Translations under genes and position numbers: made by a program
NCBI GenBank assembly: GCA_002010665.1
Contig: MTON01000001.1
Span: 93,985-157,984, forward strand
DNA from: Candidatus Aminicenantes bacterium JdFR-78
Lineage (GTDB): Bacteria > Acidobacteriota > Aminicenantia > JdFR-78
Direction: 5' to 3'
DNA: 64,000 nt
The notes under the pieces: model-generated
The model's database searches: none
The model's input: the letters and a program-made list of their open reading frames with translations, nothing else
Told to the model about the DNA's origin: nothing
In this document: positions 20,456 to 30,400 of the stretch, one piece after another
Position numbering within the stretch: the first letter of the stretch is position 1
Layout of the letters: each line of letters opens with the position of its first letter

Positions 20456-22138
20456 TCAATATAACTTTTTAAATTCTAAATTTCGAACCCTTCCTGCATT
20501 TAATAGAAACCCTGATATCCTTCCTTCTTTATCCCGAATAAATCTAATTTTGAATCTTCCTGCCTTAAAATAATCTTTTATAATAGGCTGAAGAAAGATT
20601 TCAGGCTTTCTTGGAGCAACCAGGCAGAGTTTTTTATCTCTCTTTAAAATTTTGAAAACAATATCAAGCTCTTCGCTTAAATAATTTCCTACATATTCTT
20701 CAATTTCTAACGATGAAAATTTTACTAATTCGATTTTCTCAAAATTACTTGAACCATAACCTTCTCTCAACACTCTAATAAACAATTTATTGGTCTTTGG
20801 GTCTTTTTTGAATTTTATTATTGTTTTACTCGGAGCATCAATTACTTCAAAAGTCTCTTCTTTTATTAGGCCAAGAGTATATTCGCCTCCATATATATTT
20901 GCTACTAATTTCCCCTTTCTAAATTTTATGTTCAATAAATCTAATGTTTTTGAATTCATATAAAAGCCTGCTTTTTCTTTCAATCTCTTTCTTGAAATTT
21001 TTAAATATTCCTTCTTTTTCTCCTCTTTAAATTCACCAGCAAGATAGATGTCAGCTATTTTTTTGCACATTTTCATTGGATTAAAACTGCTTAGATTTGA
21101 AAGAATAATTACAGTGAATTTCTGCTCTGGAAAACGAATTATACCTGCCCTATAACCACCAAGTGCTCCTCCATGACTTACTGTTTTTAAACCCCTATAT
21201 GATCCTATTACTAATCCAAAGGCATAATTAATCCTTTCTCCATTATTTAAAACCCCAGGAGTCTGGATTTGTTTAATTAATTCTTTACCCCCGACCTTGC
21301 AATGATAAAAATTCTGATCCCATAAATACAAATCTTCAACTGATGTATAAAGGCCGCCAGAACCAACACAATCAAATGTTGAAATAAAATTTCTGAATTC
21401 CCCTTTTTTCCCTGGAAAATATCCTGATGCTCGGTTTTTTATAATTCGAGTATAATCATCCTGAAAACACGAGTTTTTCATCCCCAGAGGTTTAAATATA
21501 TTCTTCTCAGCAAACTCCCTAAAACTCATTTTACTTACTCTTTCCACAATTAATGCGAGAAGAAAATAACCAGAATTACTATAAAGATATTCCTCTCCTG
21601 GCTCAAAATTCAGTTTTTTCTGAGAGGCAATTAATGATAGAACATCATTTTTATGATAGAAACCAAAGGGAATTCCAGCTATATCCTCAAGGGTAAAGAA
21701 ATCTCTTAATCCACTTGTATGATATATTAGATGCTTTATAGTAATAGGTTTGCCATAATTCGGCAACTCAGGTATATACTTTCTTATATCATCATCAAGT
21801 GAAAGTATTTTTCTTTTTGCAAGTAAAGCGATCGAAAAAGCAACAAATTGTTTTGAACAGGAACCAATATAAAATACAGTTTTTGGCGTTATTGGAACAT
21901 TCAGCTCAAGATTAGCCATCCCATATCCCTTTTTGTAAACTATTTTTCCATCTTTTATAATGGCTAAAGCACAACCTGGGCTATTGGATTTATTCCAGGG
22001 CGAAAACAGTCTATCAATTTTATCTATTTTACTGTCAGCATATGTATTGAAAACAAGGATATGTATTGTGAATATCAGAATTGTGAAATGTAAAATGTGA
22101 AATGTAAAATATCGAAAATTAGGTTTTGAATATATCAT
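20456..22138 (-). CDS. Serine hydrolase (beta-lactamase / class C-like)
   Basis: SCSKQF (SxxK), YSNSGY (YxN), C-terminal SHGGALGGYRAG. Confidence 0.9.
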   Translation of the reverse strand: MIYSKPNFRYFTFHILHFTILIFTIHILVFNTYADSKIDKIDRLFSPWNKSNSPGCALAIIKDGKIVYKKGYGMANLELNVPITPKTVFYIGSCSKQFVAFSIALLAKRKILSLDDDIRKYIPELPNYGKPITIKHLIYHTSGLRDFFTLEDIAGIPFGFYHKNDVLSLIASQKKLNFEPGEEYLYSNSGYFLLALIVERVSKMSFREFAEKNIFKPLGMKNSCFQDDYTRIIKNRASGYFPGKKGEFRNFISTFDCVGSGGLYTSVEDLYLWDQNFYHCKVGGKELIKQIQTPGVLNNGERINYAFGLVIGSYRGLKTVSHGGALGGYRAGIIRFPEQKFTVIILSNLSSFNPMKMCKKIADIYLAGEFKEEKKKEYLKISRKRLKEKAGFYMNSKTLDLLNIKFRKGKLVANIYGGEYTLGLIKEETFEVIDAPSKTIIKFKKDPKTNKLFIRVLREGYGSSNFEKIELVKFSSLEIEEYVGNYLSEELDIVFKILKRDKKLCLVAPRKPEIFLQPIIKDYFKAGRFKIRFIRDKEGRISGFLLNAGRVRNLEFKKLY

Positions 22139-23874
22139 TTTAATCCCCCTTGATCGGTTTTAAATTTAGATAAATTTTTAAAAAGGGCTATAGAAGATAT
22201 AAATGTTATTAAAAGGAAAAATATTCCCTTTCCAAATTCGAGTAATATGAGTTTGCCAAATCCAAATAGAGCGCTGTAAATTAGAATGGTGCCGAGTATC
22301 CAGTTGATAATATCAGGTAAAAGGGATTGATTATTATTTCCAACAGAAATTTTATGTTGAATGGATTTCCATATTCCTGGAGGATGAATTTTTTTATAAA
22401 AATTTACAAGATGTTCCTTATCAACAGGCGGAGTTAAAAGAGTAACCATTATCCAAACAAAAGTTGTAATTCCTACTGTAATAATTATTCTATAAGCCCA
22501 GTTTAAATCCCCTCCTTCTCCAAGAGGAGTCTTTAACAAAATTACCGCAGTTATGAAAGAACATACCATTGCTGATATTTCACTCCATGCATTGATTCTC
22601 CACCAATACCATCTTAAAATATAAATCAATCCAGTCCCTGCTCCAACAGCAATTAGGAGTTCCCAAGCACCTTTTATGCTTTCTAACCAATATGCGGTAA
22701 AACCTGCGAAAATCATTATAATGATTATTGTTATCCTGGATACGAGAACATAATGGGAGGGTGAAGCCTTCTTTTTAATGAACCTTTTATAAAAGTCATT
22801 AACTATATAAGACGCACCCCAGTTAAGATGAGTATCAATAGTTGACATGAATGCTCCGAAGAAAGCAGCTATCATTAATCCTTTAAGACCAGTTGGAAGG
22901 AAAGTTACCATCATCTTTGGATATCCCATTTTTGCGTCAGATAAATTGGGAAATACTATTAAAGAACACAGAGCAACCAATATCCATGGCCATGGTCTTA
23001 GTGCATAATGTGCAATATTAAACCATAGTGTAGCAAACACCGCGTGTTTTTCATTTTTCGTTGCAAGCATTCTTTGAGCAACATATCCTCCACCTCCTGG
23101 CTCAGAACCAGGATACCACGTAGCCCACCATTGAATTGCTATATAAACAAAAAAAGTAATAAATGGCAATGAAGAGGAACTTAGACTCGGGAAAAAATTC
23201 AATGCTTCAGGATTGATTTGAATAACTTTTGATTTCAATATCTCTATTCCACCAACATGTTCAATTGAAATTACAGCCAAAGCTATTGAACCTGTCATTG
23301 CAATTACAAACTGAAATAAATCGGTTACCACTACTCCCCAGAATCCTGAAAGAACAGAATAAAAAACTGCAATGATTAATGAGATTATTATTGCCTTATA
23401 TTTTGGGAAGGAAAAGGTCACTCCTAAAATTGACGACATAGCAAGTATACCCCATGCCATTATCATACAATTAACTGGAAGTCCGAGATAAACTGCTCTA
23501 AATCCCCTTAAAATGCTCGCTGGTTTGCCACTGTATCTTAATTCTGTGAATTCAATGTCGGTTAAGACCTCTGACCTCCTCCATAATTTAGAGAAGAGAA
23601 ACACTGTCATCATTCCGCCAAGAATAAAATTCCACCAGAGCCAGTTACCAGCAATTCCATTCTTTGCTACTATCTCTGTAACTGCAAGAGGAGTGTCAGC
23701 CCCGAAAGTAGTGGCGACCATAGAAGTGCCTGCTATCCACCATGGGAGAGACCTCCCGGATATAAAGAAATTTTCAATATTACGACCCGCCTTTTTAGAA
23801 AAATAAAAGCCAACACTCAGAACAAAAATAAAATATGAAAAGACAAATATCCAGTCTATGGATGAAAACTGCAT
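22135..23874 (-). CDS. Sodium:solute symporter family protein
   Basis: SSS-family TM topology; FFISGRSLPWWIAGTSMVATTFGADTPLAVTE; GFWGVVVTDLFQF; AAFFGAFMSTIDTHLNWGASYIVNDFYKRF. Confidence 0.94.
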   Translation of the reverse strand: MQFSSIDWIFVFSYFIFVLSVGFYFSKKAGRNIENFFISGRSLPWWIAGTSMVATTFGADTPLAVTEIVAKNGIAGNWLWWNFILGGMMTVFLFSKLWRRSEVLTDIEFTELRYSGKPASILRGFRAVYLGLPVNCMIMAWGILAMSSILGVTFSFPKYKAIIISLIIAVFYSVLSGFWGVVVTDLFQFVIAMTGSIALAVISIEHVGGIEILKSKVIQINPEALNFFPSLSSSSLPFITFFVYIAIQWWATWYPGSEPGGGGYVAQRMLATKNEKHAVFATLWFNIAHYALRPWPWILVALCSLIVFPNLSDAKMGYPKMMVTFLPTGLKGLMIAAFFGAFMSTIDTHLNWGASYIVNDFYKRFIKKKASPSHYVLVSRITIIIIMIFAGFTAYWLESIKGAWELLIAVGAGTGLIYILRWYWWRINAWSEISAMVCSFITAVILLKTPLGEGGDLNWAYRIIITVGITTFVWIMVTLLTPPVDKEHLVNFYKKIHPPGIWKSIQHKISVGNNNQSLLPDIINWILGTILIYSALFGFGKLILLEFGKGIFFLLITFISSIALFKNLSKFKTDQGGLK

Positions 23875-26657
23875 TATTTCTTTAAAGCCACTTTTATTGT
23901 TTTAATTTTAAAATTTCTTTTAATTTCACCTTTTGGATAAGGAGTTGGAGGAAAAATTATTTTTTTATCTTTCAATTCTTTCCATGACTTTTTTGAAATT
24001 ATTGTGAACTCCAATTTTTTCAATTTTTCTCTATAAATGAGCCAGGCTGAAATCAAACCTTTCCATTCTGTCAAATCTTCTGGGAGAAAAACATCGATTT
24101 TAAAATTATACTTTCCAGGAGCTATTTTTATGCTATTCCATGCCCACCTGCCTTTTTGACTTTTTACATCCGCTCTTATTTTTTCACTTCCAAGAAAAAT
24201 ATTTAAAACAGGCAATTTACTTCCAATGGATTTTCCAGTTGGTTCAACAAGTAAAGCAAAAACAACATCTTTTGCAGATTTTTCGATAACAAAATTAATT
24301 TTCAGATTTAATTTGCCTTTTTCTTTAGAAAAGCTAAATAGGACATTTTTTACACTCTTGACAGGTGGCGTTGGAGGAATTCTTAACTCATCAGGTGAAA
24401 TTTTCTTCCCCCTGTGTATTGCGGTTTTAAAATTTTTCGGATTTAATAGTTTGGCTTCTCTTTCTCCTCTATAACATTCAAGTGTGAATTCTTTCTCATT
24501 CTTTTTTTGAAGATAATAAATGCATCCTGCAAAAAGAGGATATTCTGCTTTCTCAACTGAATAAACTTGATATATTGCTGTTTCATAACCATCAAGAAAA
24601 ATATTCAGGGTAGAGGTCCTTGAATACAACTGTGGTGATATCCAATGAACTGGGTATATTTTCTCAAGCACAAGTTTTTCTGCTCTTAAATCAAAAAAAT
24701 CAGATAACTTGATTCTTATAATTTGAGGTTCTATAAAAGGATTTCTGACAGCTATTATAGCTTTTCCATCAGAATAATGGACATATCCATAAGCATTACG
24801 CTTTTCAGGGTCTCCTCCAACCATTTCAGTGTTGATTAAAATTTTAAACTTATTTTTTGCCCATTTTATAGCTTTAACAAGAACCTCCCATTGTTTACTC
24901 GTGAGTAAATCAGGGGATATATATAATTCCCACATTGAAATTCCTCTTGCAAAATAAAGAACTGCATTATCAGTAAATTTCTCTATTGATTCTTTCTCTC
25001 CTTCAAATGGATTAAGATGACCCTTTATTATTCCATGGGTCATAAGATTTGCCATTGGAAACCAGAATTCTTCTTTTTTAAAATCATCAAAGAGAACCGA
25101 ATCACGGTAAGTCATTGCTCGATCTCTTCGATGAATAGAAGGAACATTAGCATAGCCATAATCATATCCCTGCATCCATATTGTATTAGCATATTTCAAC
25201 CACCATGGACTTAACCATGTTCCTGAGGTAATATTCAAAAAAATCTCTGGTTTATCTGAACGGAGTATTTTACATAGTTTAATTACTGCCTCCATAATAG
25301 AACGCCTTGAATATATTCCAGGAAGATGACCATGCCCCTCTTCATTGCATATAAATTGAATTCCATCAATTTTGAAATACGATACATCATATTGCCTGAT
25401 AAAATCTCTTAGCCTTTTCACTAAGAGCTTCCAGTAATTCTTCCCTCCCACACACATCTGGTCTCCTACTGTCTCATAACCATGCTCTTTCATCCAATTT
25501 ACTCTCCATCCCCTGTGAGAATAACCACCAATCGGACTTATCCAGATACCAAGTGCTGTATTCATTTCCTTGAGTGCGGTTGTAATTGGAATTAAATCTC
25601 TTGGGAACTGTTTCTTATTTAATACCCAGTCACTTAGATAAACATCCCAGCCATCATCCAGAACAAAAGCATTGAGTGATATCCCTTCTTTTTCATACAA
25701 TCTTTTTCTAAAAAAATCTATTGTCCGCAAAACATTTTCCTCTGTCATTGCACGAGAACTATTTTTAATCATTTCAGGAGCCCTCAGGTCATACCAGCTA
25801 TTATAAAGGAGATACGGCTTTAAGGGAGCAACTCTAATATCATCTATGTATTTAAAAAACCAGTATTTAATTTTAGAATTTGGAGAAATACCGCATACCA
25901 CCCATTCAGTCTCAATCCACGATTTATCCATTTTAATTCCAAATTCCTGTCCGCATTTTAACAGTATTCTATTGTTAACAAGAGTTAAGTAATTTTCACC
26001 CGCAGGATATTCAAGACCGAGAAACACGCCCAGATCACCAAATTTTATGGCAACGGGCTGTCCAAATCCTCCTGATTTAACAATAGTTAACTCTCCATCT
26101 ATGTAACCATATCGTGACCAAAACCAATGAATAAAGTGGAAATTTTTATCTAAATTTCTTATCGCTAATTTCCGCTTAAAATAGAATTTTTGGGGTTTTA
26201 ATTCATATATCATTTTAATCTCAAAAGGATTTTTCTCTCCCTTAAAAATCAAATTTAACCTAACTGAGCCATCATTGCTTTCTTTTAAGAAATAATCTTT
26301 AATTCGAAAATCTTCTTTTGAAAGTATAATTAAATTATCCGCATTATTAACTTTTCCAGGTGCTCTCCAGCCTTCCCATATAATCTCTATTGAAAAATCT
26401 CCGTCCATTTCAGTTTCAGATGGTAAGGAGCCAAATTTATCCACCCATTTCTCCTTGACTCCAATTCTTTCAGATTTGATTTTTCCCTTATAAAGGACAA
26501 TATAAATTTTTAATAAATCATTACTCAGGGAGAAAGTTCTAAGTTCTCCCTTTTTCTCTTCTTTGAAATTTACTTTTTCTCCTAAAATATTGGACTTCAA
26601 AAATATAAGAATAATTAAAAATAGAATTATCTTGAAAAGAGTAGATTTTCCTTTCAT
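23874..26657 (-). CDS. Alpha-galactosidase-like glycoside hydrolase (GH-D clan, GH36-like)
   Basis: LNAFVLDDGWDVYLSDW...LGIWISPIGGYSHRG...YFKIDGIQF catalytic (beta/alpha)8-like motifs. Confidence 0.75.
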   Translation of the reverse strand: MKGKSTLFKIILFLIILIFLKSNILGEKVNFKEEKKGELRTFSLSNDLLKIYIVLYKGKIKSERIGVKEKWVDKFGSLPSETEMDGDFSIEIIWEGWRAPGKVNNADNLIILSKEDFRIKDYFLKESNDGSVRLNLIFKGEKNPFEIKMIYELKPQKFYFKRKLAIRNLDKNFHFIHWFWSRYGYIDGELTIVKSGGFGQPVAIKFGDLGVFLGLEYPAGENYLTLVNNRILLKCGQEFGIKMDKSWIETEWVVCGISPNSKIKYWFFKYIDDIRVAPLKPYLLYNSWYDLRAPEMIKNSSRAMTEENVLRTIDFFRKRLYEKEGISLNAFVLDDGWDVYLSDWVLNKKQFPRDLIPITTALKEMNTALGIWISPIGGYSHRGWRVNWMKEHGYETVGDQMCVGGKNYWKLLVKRLRDFIRQYDVSYFKIDGIQFICNEEGHGHLPGIYSRRSIMEAVIKLCKILRSDKPEIFLNITSGTWLSPWWLKYANTIWMQGYDYGYANVPSIHRRDRAMTYRDSVLFDDFKKEEFWFPMANLMTHGIIKGHLNPFEGEKESIEKFTDNAVLYFARGISMWELYISPDLLTSKQWEVLVKAIKWAKNKFKILINTEMVGGDPEKRNAYGYVHYSDGKAIIAVRNPFIEPQIIRIKLSDFFDLRAEKLVLEKIYPVHWISPQLYSRTSTLNIFLDGYETAIYQVYSVEKAEYPLFAGCIYYLQKKNEKEFTLECYRGEREAKLLNPKNFKTAIHRGKKISPDELRIPPTPPVKSVKNVLFSFSKEKGKLNLKINFVIEKSAKDVVFALLVEPTGKSIGSKLPVLNIFLGSEKIRADVKSQKGRWAWNSIKIAPGKYNFKIDVFLPEDLTEWKGLISAWLIYREKLKKLEFTIISKKSWKELKDKKIIFPPTPYPKGEIKRNFKIKTIKVALKK

Positions 26658-26826
26658 AAATTCCCTCCCTCCAAGCTTCTCATGAATTTACTTCTACCAC
26701 TCTCAAAATTATTAGTCAATAAAATTAAAAAGAATTAAGTAACAATCAGCAAAGTTTAATTTGACTCTCAAATTTTTAAAATTCTATTATCAGCATTTAA
26801 GAAAGAATGAAATTTAAATGTTTTTC

Positions 26827-27105
26827 TTATTTGCTTAATTGGCTTAGTTGATTATATTTTTCAATCAGTTTTGTAAATCCACCATTTTTAGAAAAAATAG
26901 AAAGTAAATGATGACTCTTTACAGGTTGCCCAAGCTTTTTAAGAGCCTCCTCCTTAATTTGTTTTACTTGAACAGGAGTTAAATTCAAATACTGACTGAT
27001 TTTTGCAAGAGATTCTTTTTTACATGAAAAACCTTAGAATTTTCTAATAATAATTTCTTTTAAACTTAATGATTCAAAGCATACCTCAAATTTTTCTATG
27101 TTTCA
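26827..27105 (-). pseudogene. Sigma-70 region 4-like remnant with in-frame ochre stop
   Basis: Minus frame reads EKFEVCFESLSLKEIIIRKF*GFSCKKESLAKISQYLNLTPVQVKQIKEEALKKLGQPVKSHHLLSIFSKNGGFTKLIEKYNQLSQLSK*; the LxxISxxLxLTPxQVKQIKEEALKKL part resembles sigma-70 region 4.2. Upstream limit approximate. Confidence 0.55.
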
Positions 27106-27419
27106 GGAATACTAGCTAAATGTTGTAATAAAAAAGAAACTACTCTTAGTTTAAGAAAAAAACAAAAAGTTCGAGTTTCTGTTAAAAGCTTCCATATAAA
27201 ATAAACTTCAATGCTTCTTAGACAATTTAAAGTTCTTTGAGAAGTTCAAATGCATCCTCGATTTTTTTGAAGTAAAAATCTAAATTTTGATTTTTAAATG
27301 TCATTTATTCTATTTATGTATGACTTATAGCATGATTATTAATTGAGAAAAAGTATTAAAAATTGAATTAAATTACTATCTATTTGCTTGATGATTATTA
27401 CTTTTACTTTCCTTCTCGA

Positions 27420-30400
27420 ATCTTAATTCCTCATAGGTAGGCTCAAATTAATCAAGGTGGTATCCTATGGCTATTATGAAAAAGTAGTTTCAATTCCTCG
27501 TAGGTAGGCTCAAATTTTTCCTAAAAAGATATAATAAATTCCTCCTTCTATGTTTCAATTCCTCATAGGTAGGCTCAAATCTTCGTTCCTGGCTTTACCC
27601 AAGCCATCTTTTTAACAGTTTCAATTCCTCGTAGGTAGGCTCAAATCTAAATTGTCGACTATTGAAAGATGTAAAAGAAATTTTGGTTTCAATTCCTCAT
27701 AGGTAGGCTCAAATCCAGATGATGAAGGTAGATTAAAAGCACATCCTAAACTTTGTTTCAATTCCTCATAGGTAGGCTCAAATCCATTAGAAGCCTGTTT
27801 CTCTCTTCAATTTCTTTCTTAGGTTTCAATTCCTCATAGGTAGGCTCAAATCAAAAAAAAATCAAACCACGTATACCTTCGAAGAAGAGTGTTTCAATTC
27901 CTCATAGGTAGGCTCAAATCAAAGGACATTTTCTATTACAACCTCTCGAAGTATAACCGTTTCAATTCCTCATAGGTAGGCTCAAATCCTTCTTCATTAA
28001 ACCTTATAACGCTCTATAAGTATGTAGTTTCAATTCCTCATAGGTAGGCTCAAATCATAGATTTAAGAAATGTTATGTATTTGACTTTAGAAAATGTTTC
28101 AATTCCTCATAGGTAGGCTCAAATCCCTCTTTGGAACCCAGATGTCAAGTCTTGTTCTTCTCAGTTTCAATTCCTCATAGGTAGGCTCAAATCTTCTTCT
28201 CTCATCCTCATCCTCTTACATATATAAATAGTTTCAATTCCTCATAGGTAGGCTCAAATCCGTCGCCTCAGAATCTCTCCGTGTTTTATGTATCTTATGT
28301 TTCAATTCCTCATAGGTAGGCTCAAATCAACTTTCCTCTTTGGTTCTGACTCAGGCTCTTTTACGTTTCAATTCCTCATAGGTAGGCTCAAATCCAGGTT
28401 TTCATTAAGTTTAATTCTTCACAACAAGATGTTTCAATTCCTCATAGGTAGGCTCAAATCAATGCTCCAAGCACGCATAAAACCTTCAGAATAGAGAGTT
28501 TCAATTCCTCATAGGTAGGCTCAAATCACGGATTAAATCATAATCTATACGATTTGATAAATCGTTTCAATTCCTCATAGGTAGGCTCAAATCCTTCGTT
28601 GTGCCAAATGTGATAGAGTTTTTTCTGGGTTTCAATTCCTCATAGGTAGGCTCAAATCCGTCGCCTCAGAATCTCTCCGTGTTTTATGTATCTTATGTTT
28701 CAATTCCTCATAGGTAGGCTCAAATCCCATTCTGAAACCGACTTCTTGTTTTCTTACTCCGGTTTCAATTCCTCATAGGTAGGCTCAAATATTTTTGCTT
28801 TAATTCTTTGTCAACTCGTAAAAAGAGTTTCAATTCCTCATAGGTAGGCTCAAATCAAGAGTTTCCTTTTGGCACGAAAATCAATCTTACTTTGTTTCAA
28901 TTCCTCATAGGTAGGCTCAAATCCGAAGAAAGCCATAGCAGAGACAATCTCAAAAGGAATGTTTCAATTCCTCATAGGTAGGCTCAAATCTTTTCGCAGA
29001 GGATATGGAAAGAATTATCAATGAGCGTTTCAATTCCTCATAGGTAGGCTCAAATCACTTGTTTTGAGAAATTCTTCGAGGAGTACGAAAAAGTTTCAAT
29101 TCCTCATAGGTAGGCTCAAATCACTCCCTAATGTTAAATTTTGAGTCGTAAATTTTTTGTTTCAATTCCTCATAGGTAGGCTCAAATCCAATTCGGATCC
29201 ATTGAGGCCTTGTTCTCCAGCCTAGTTTCAATTCCTCATAGGTAGGCTCAAATCGAAGTATTGAGTCTGATGGATATAGAGACGGTAGATTGGTTTCAAT
29301 TCCTCATAGGTAGGCTCAAATCCAACATAGACGGGAGTATTGTCAATCACCCACAAACCGTTTCAATTCCTCATAGGTAGGCTCAAATCTCCTCGAAACA
29401 TTACGATAGATGTCCAATGCTTGGTCAGTTTCAATTCCTCATAGGTAGGCTCAAATCTCTGTGCTTTCAAATGAGCACAAAGACTATCTGCACTAGTTTC
29501 AATTCCTCATAGGTAGGCTCAAATCATAGAGATGTGGAACTACATCATATTGATTGATGATAGTTGTTTCAATTCCTCATAGGTAGGCTCAAATCGAAAA
29601 ATGCATTATAATACTTCAAAAACTTACCTCCGTTTCAATTCCTCATAGGTAGGCTCAAATCAGGGAGTATTGATAGTTTTTGCCAGAGGTTCCGGGTGTT
29701 TCAATTCCTCATAGGTAGGCTCAAATCAGGGAGTATTGATAGTTTTTGCCAGAGGTTCCGGGTGTTTCAATTCCTCATAGGTAGGCTCAAATCTCATCTC
29801 TTCGTCCATCTCTGGAGGAGTTTTCGTAGCAGTTTCAATTCCTCATAGGTAGGCTCAAATCCGTAATTTGAAAGAAAGTTCTGGAAATGCTTTTGAAGGT
29901 TTCAATTCCTCATAGGTAGGCTCAAATCTTTGAAAGCTCTTCCAAAGGTAGAACTGAATCGTCCAGGTTTCAATTCCTCATAGGTAGGCTCAAATCGGAT
30001 ATTTATGCAGGAGATAGAATTAGTTTTGATTCGTTTCAATTCCTCATAGGTAGGCTCAAATCATCCTCACAAAAAGAAGAAAAACTGGAGAAGGTTTAGT
30101 TTCAATTCCTCATAGGTAGGCTCAAATCCTGTAGATGTCACAGAAGTTGTTCCAGATTTTACGGCGTTTCAATTCCTCATAGGTAGGCTCAAATCCCAGC
30201 TGCCCCATTTTTTGCCTGCTTTGAGTGTGGGAGTTTCAATTCCTCATAGGTAGGCTCAAATCCAAAAAACAGCTAAGGAATTAAGAGCTGAAAAAGTGTT
30301 TCAATTCCTCATAGGTAGGCTCAAATGTGGTATTGTGAACATTGCTACCAGTGGACGTTGGGGGTTTCAATTCCTCATAGGTAGGCTCAAATCAAATTTC

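Noticed and set aside
28288-28494. ORF with repeated MFQFLIGRLKS
   Set aside because: Translation of CRISPR repeats and spacers; not a gene.
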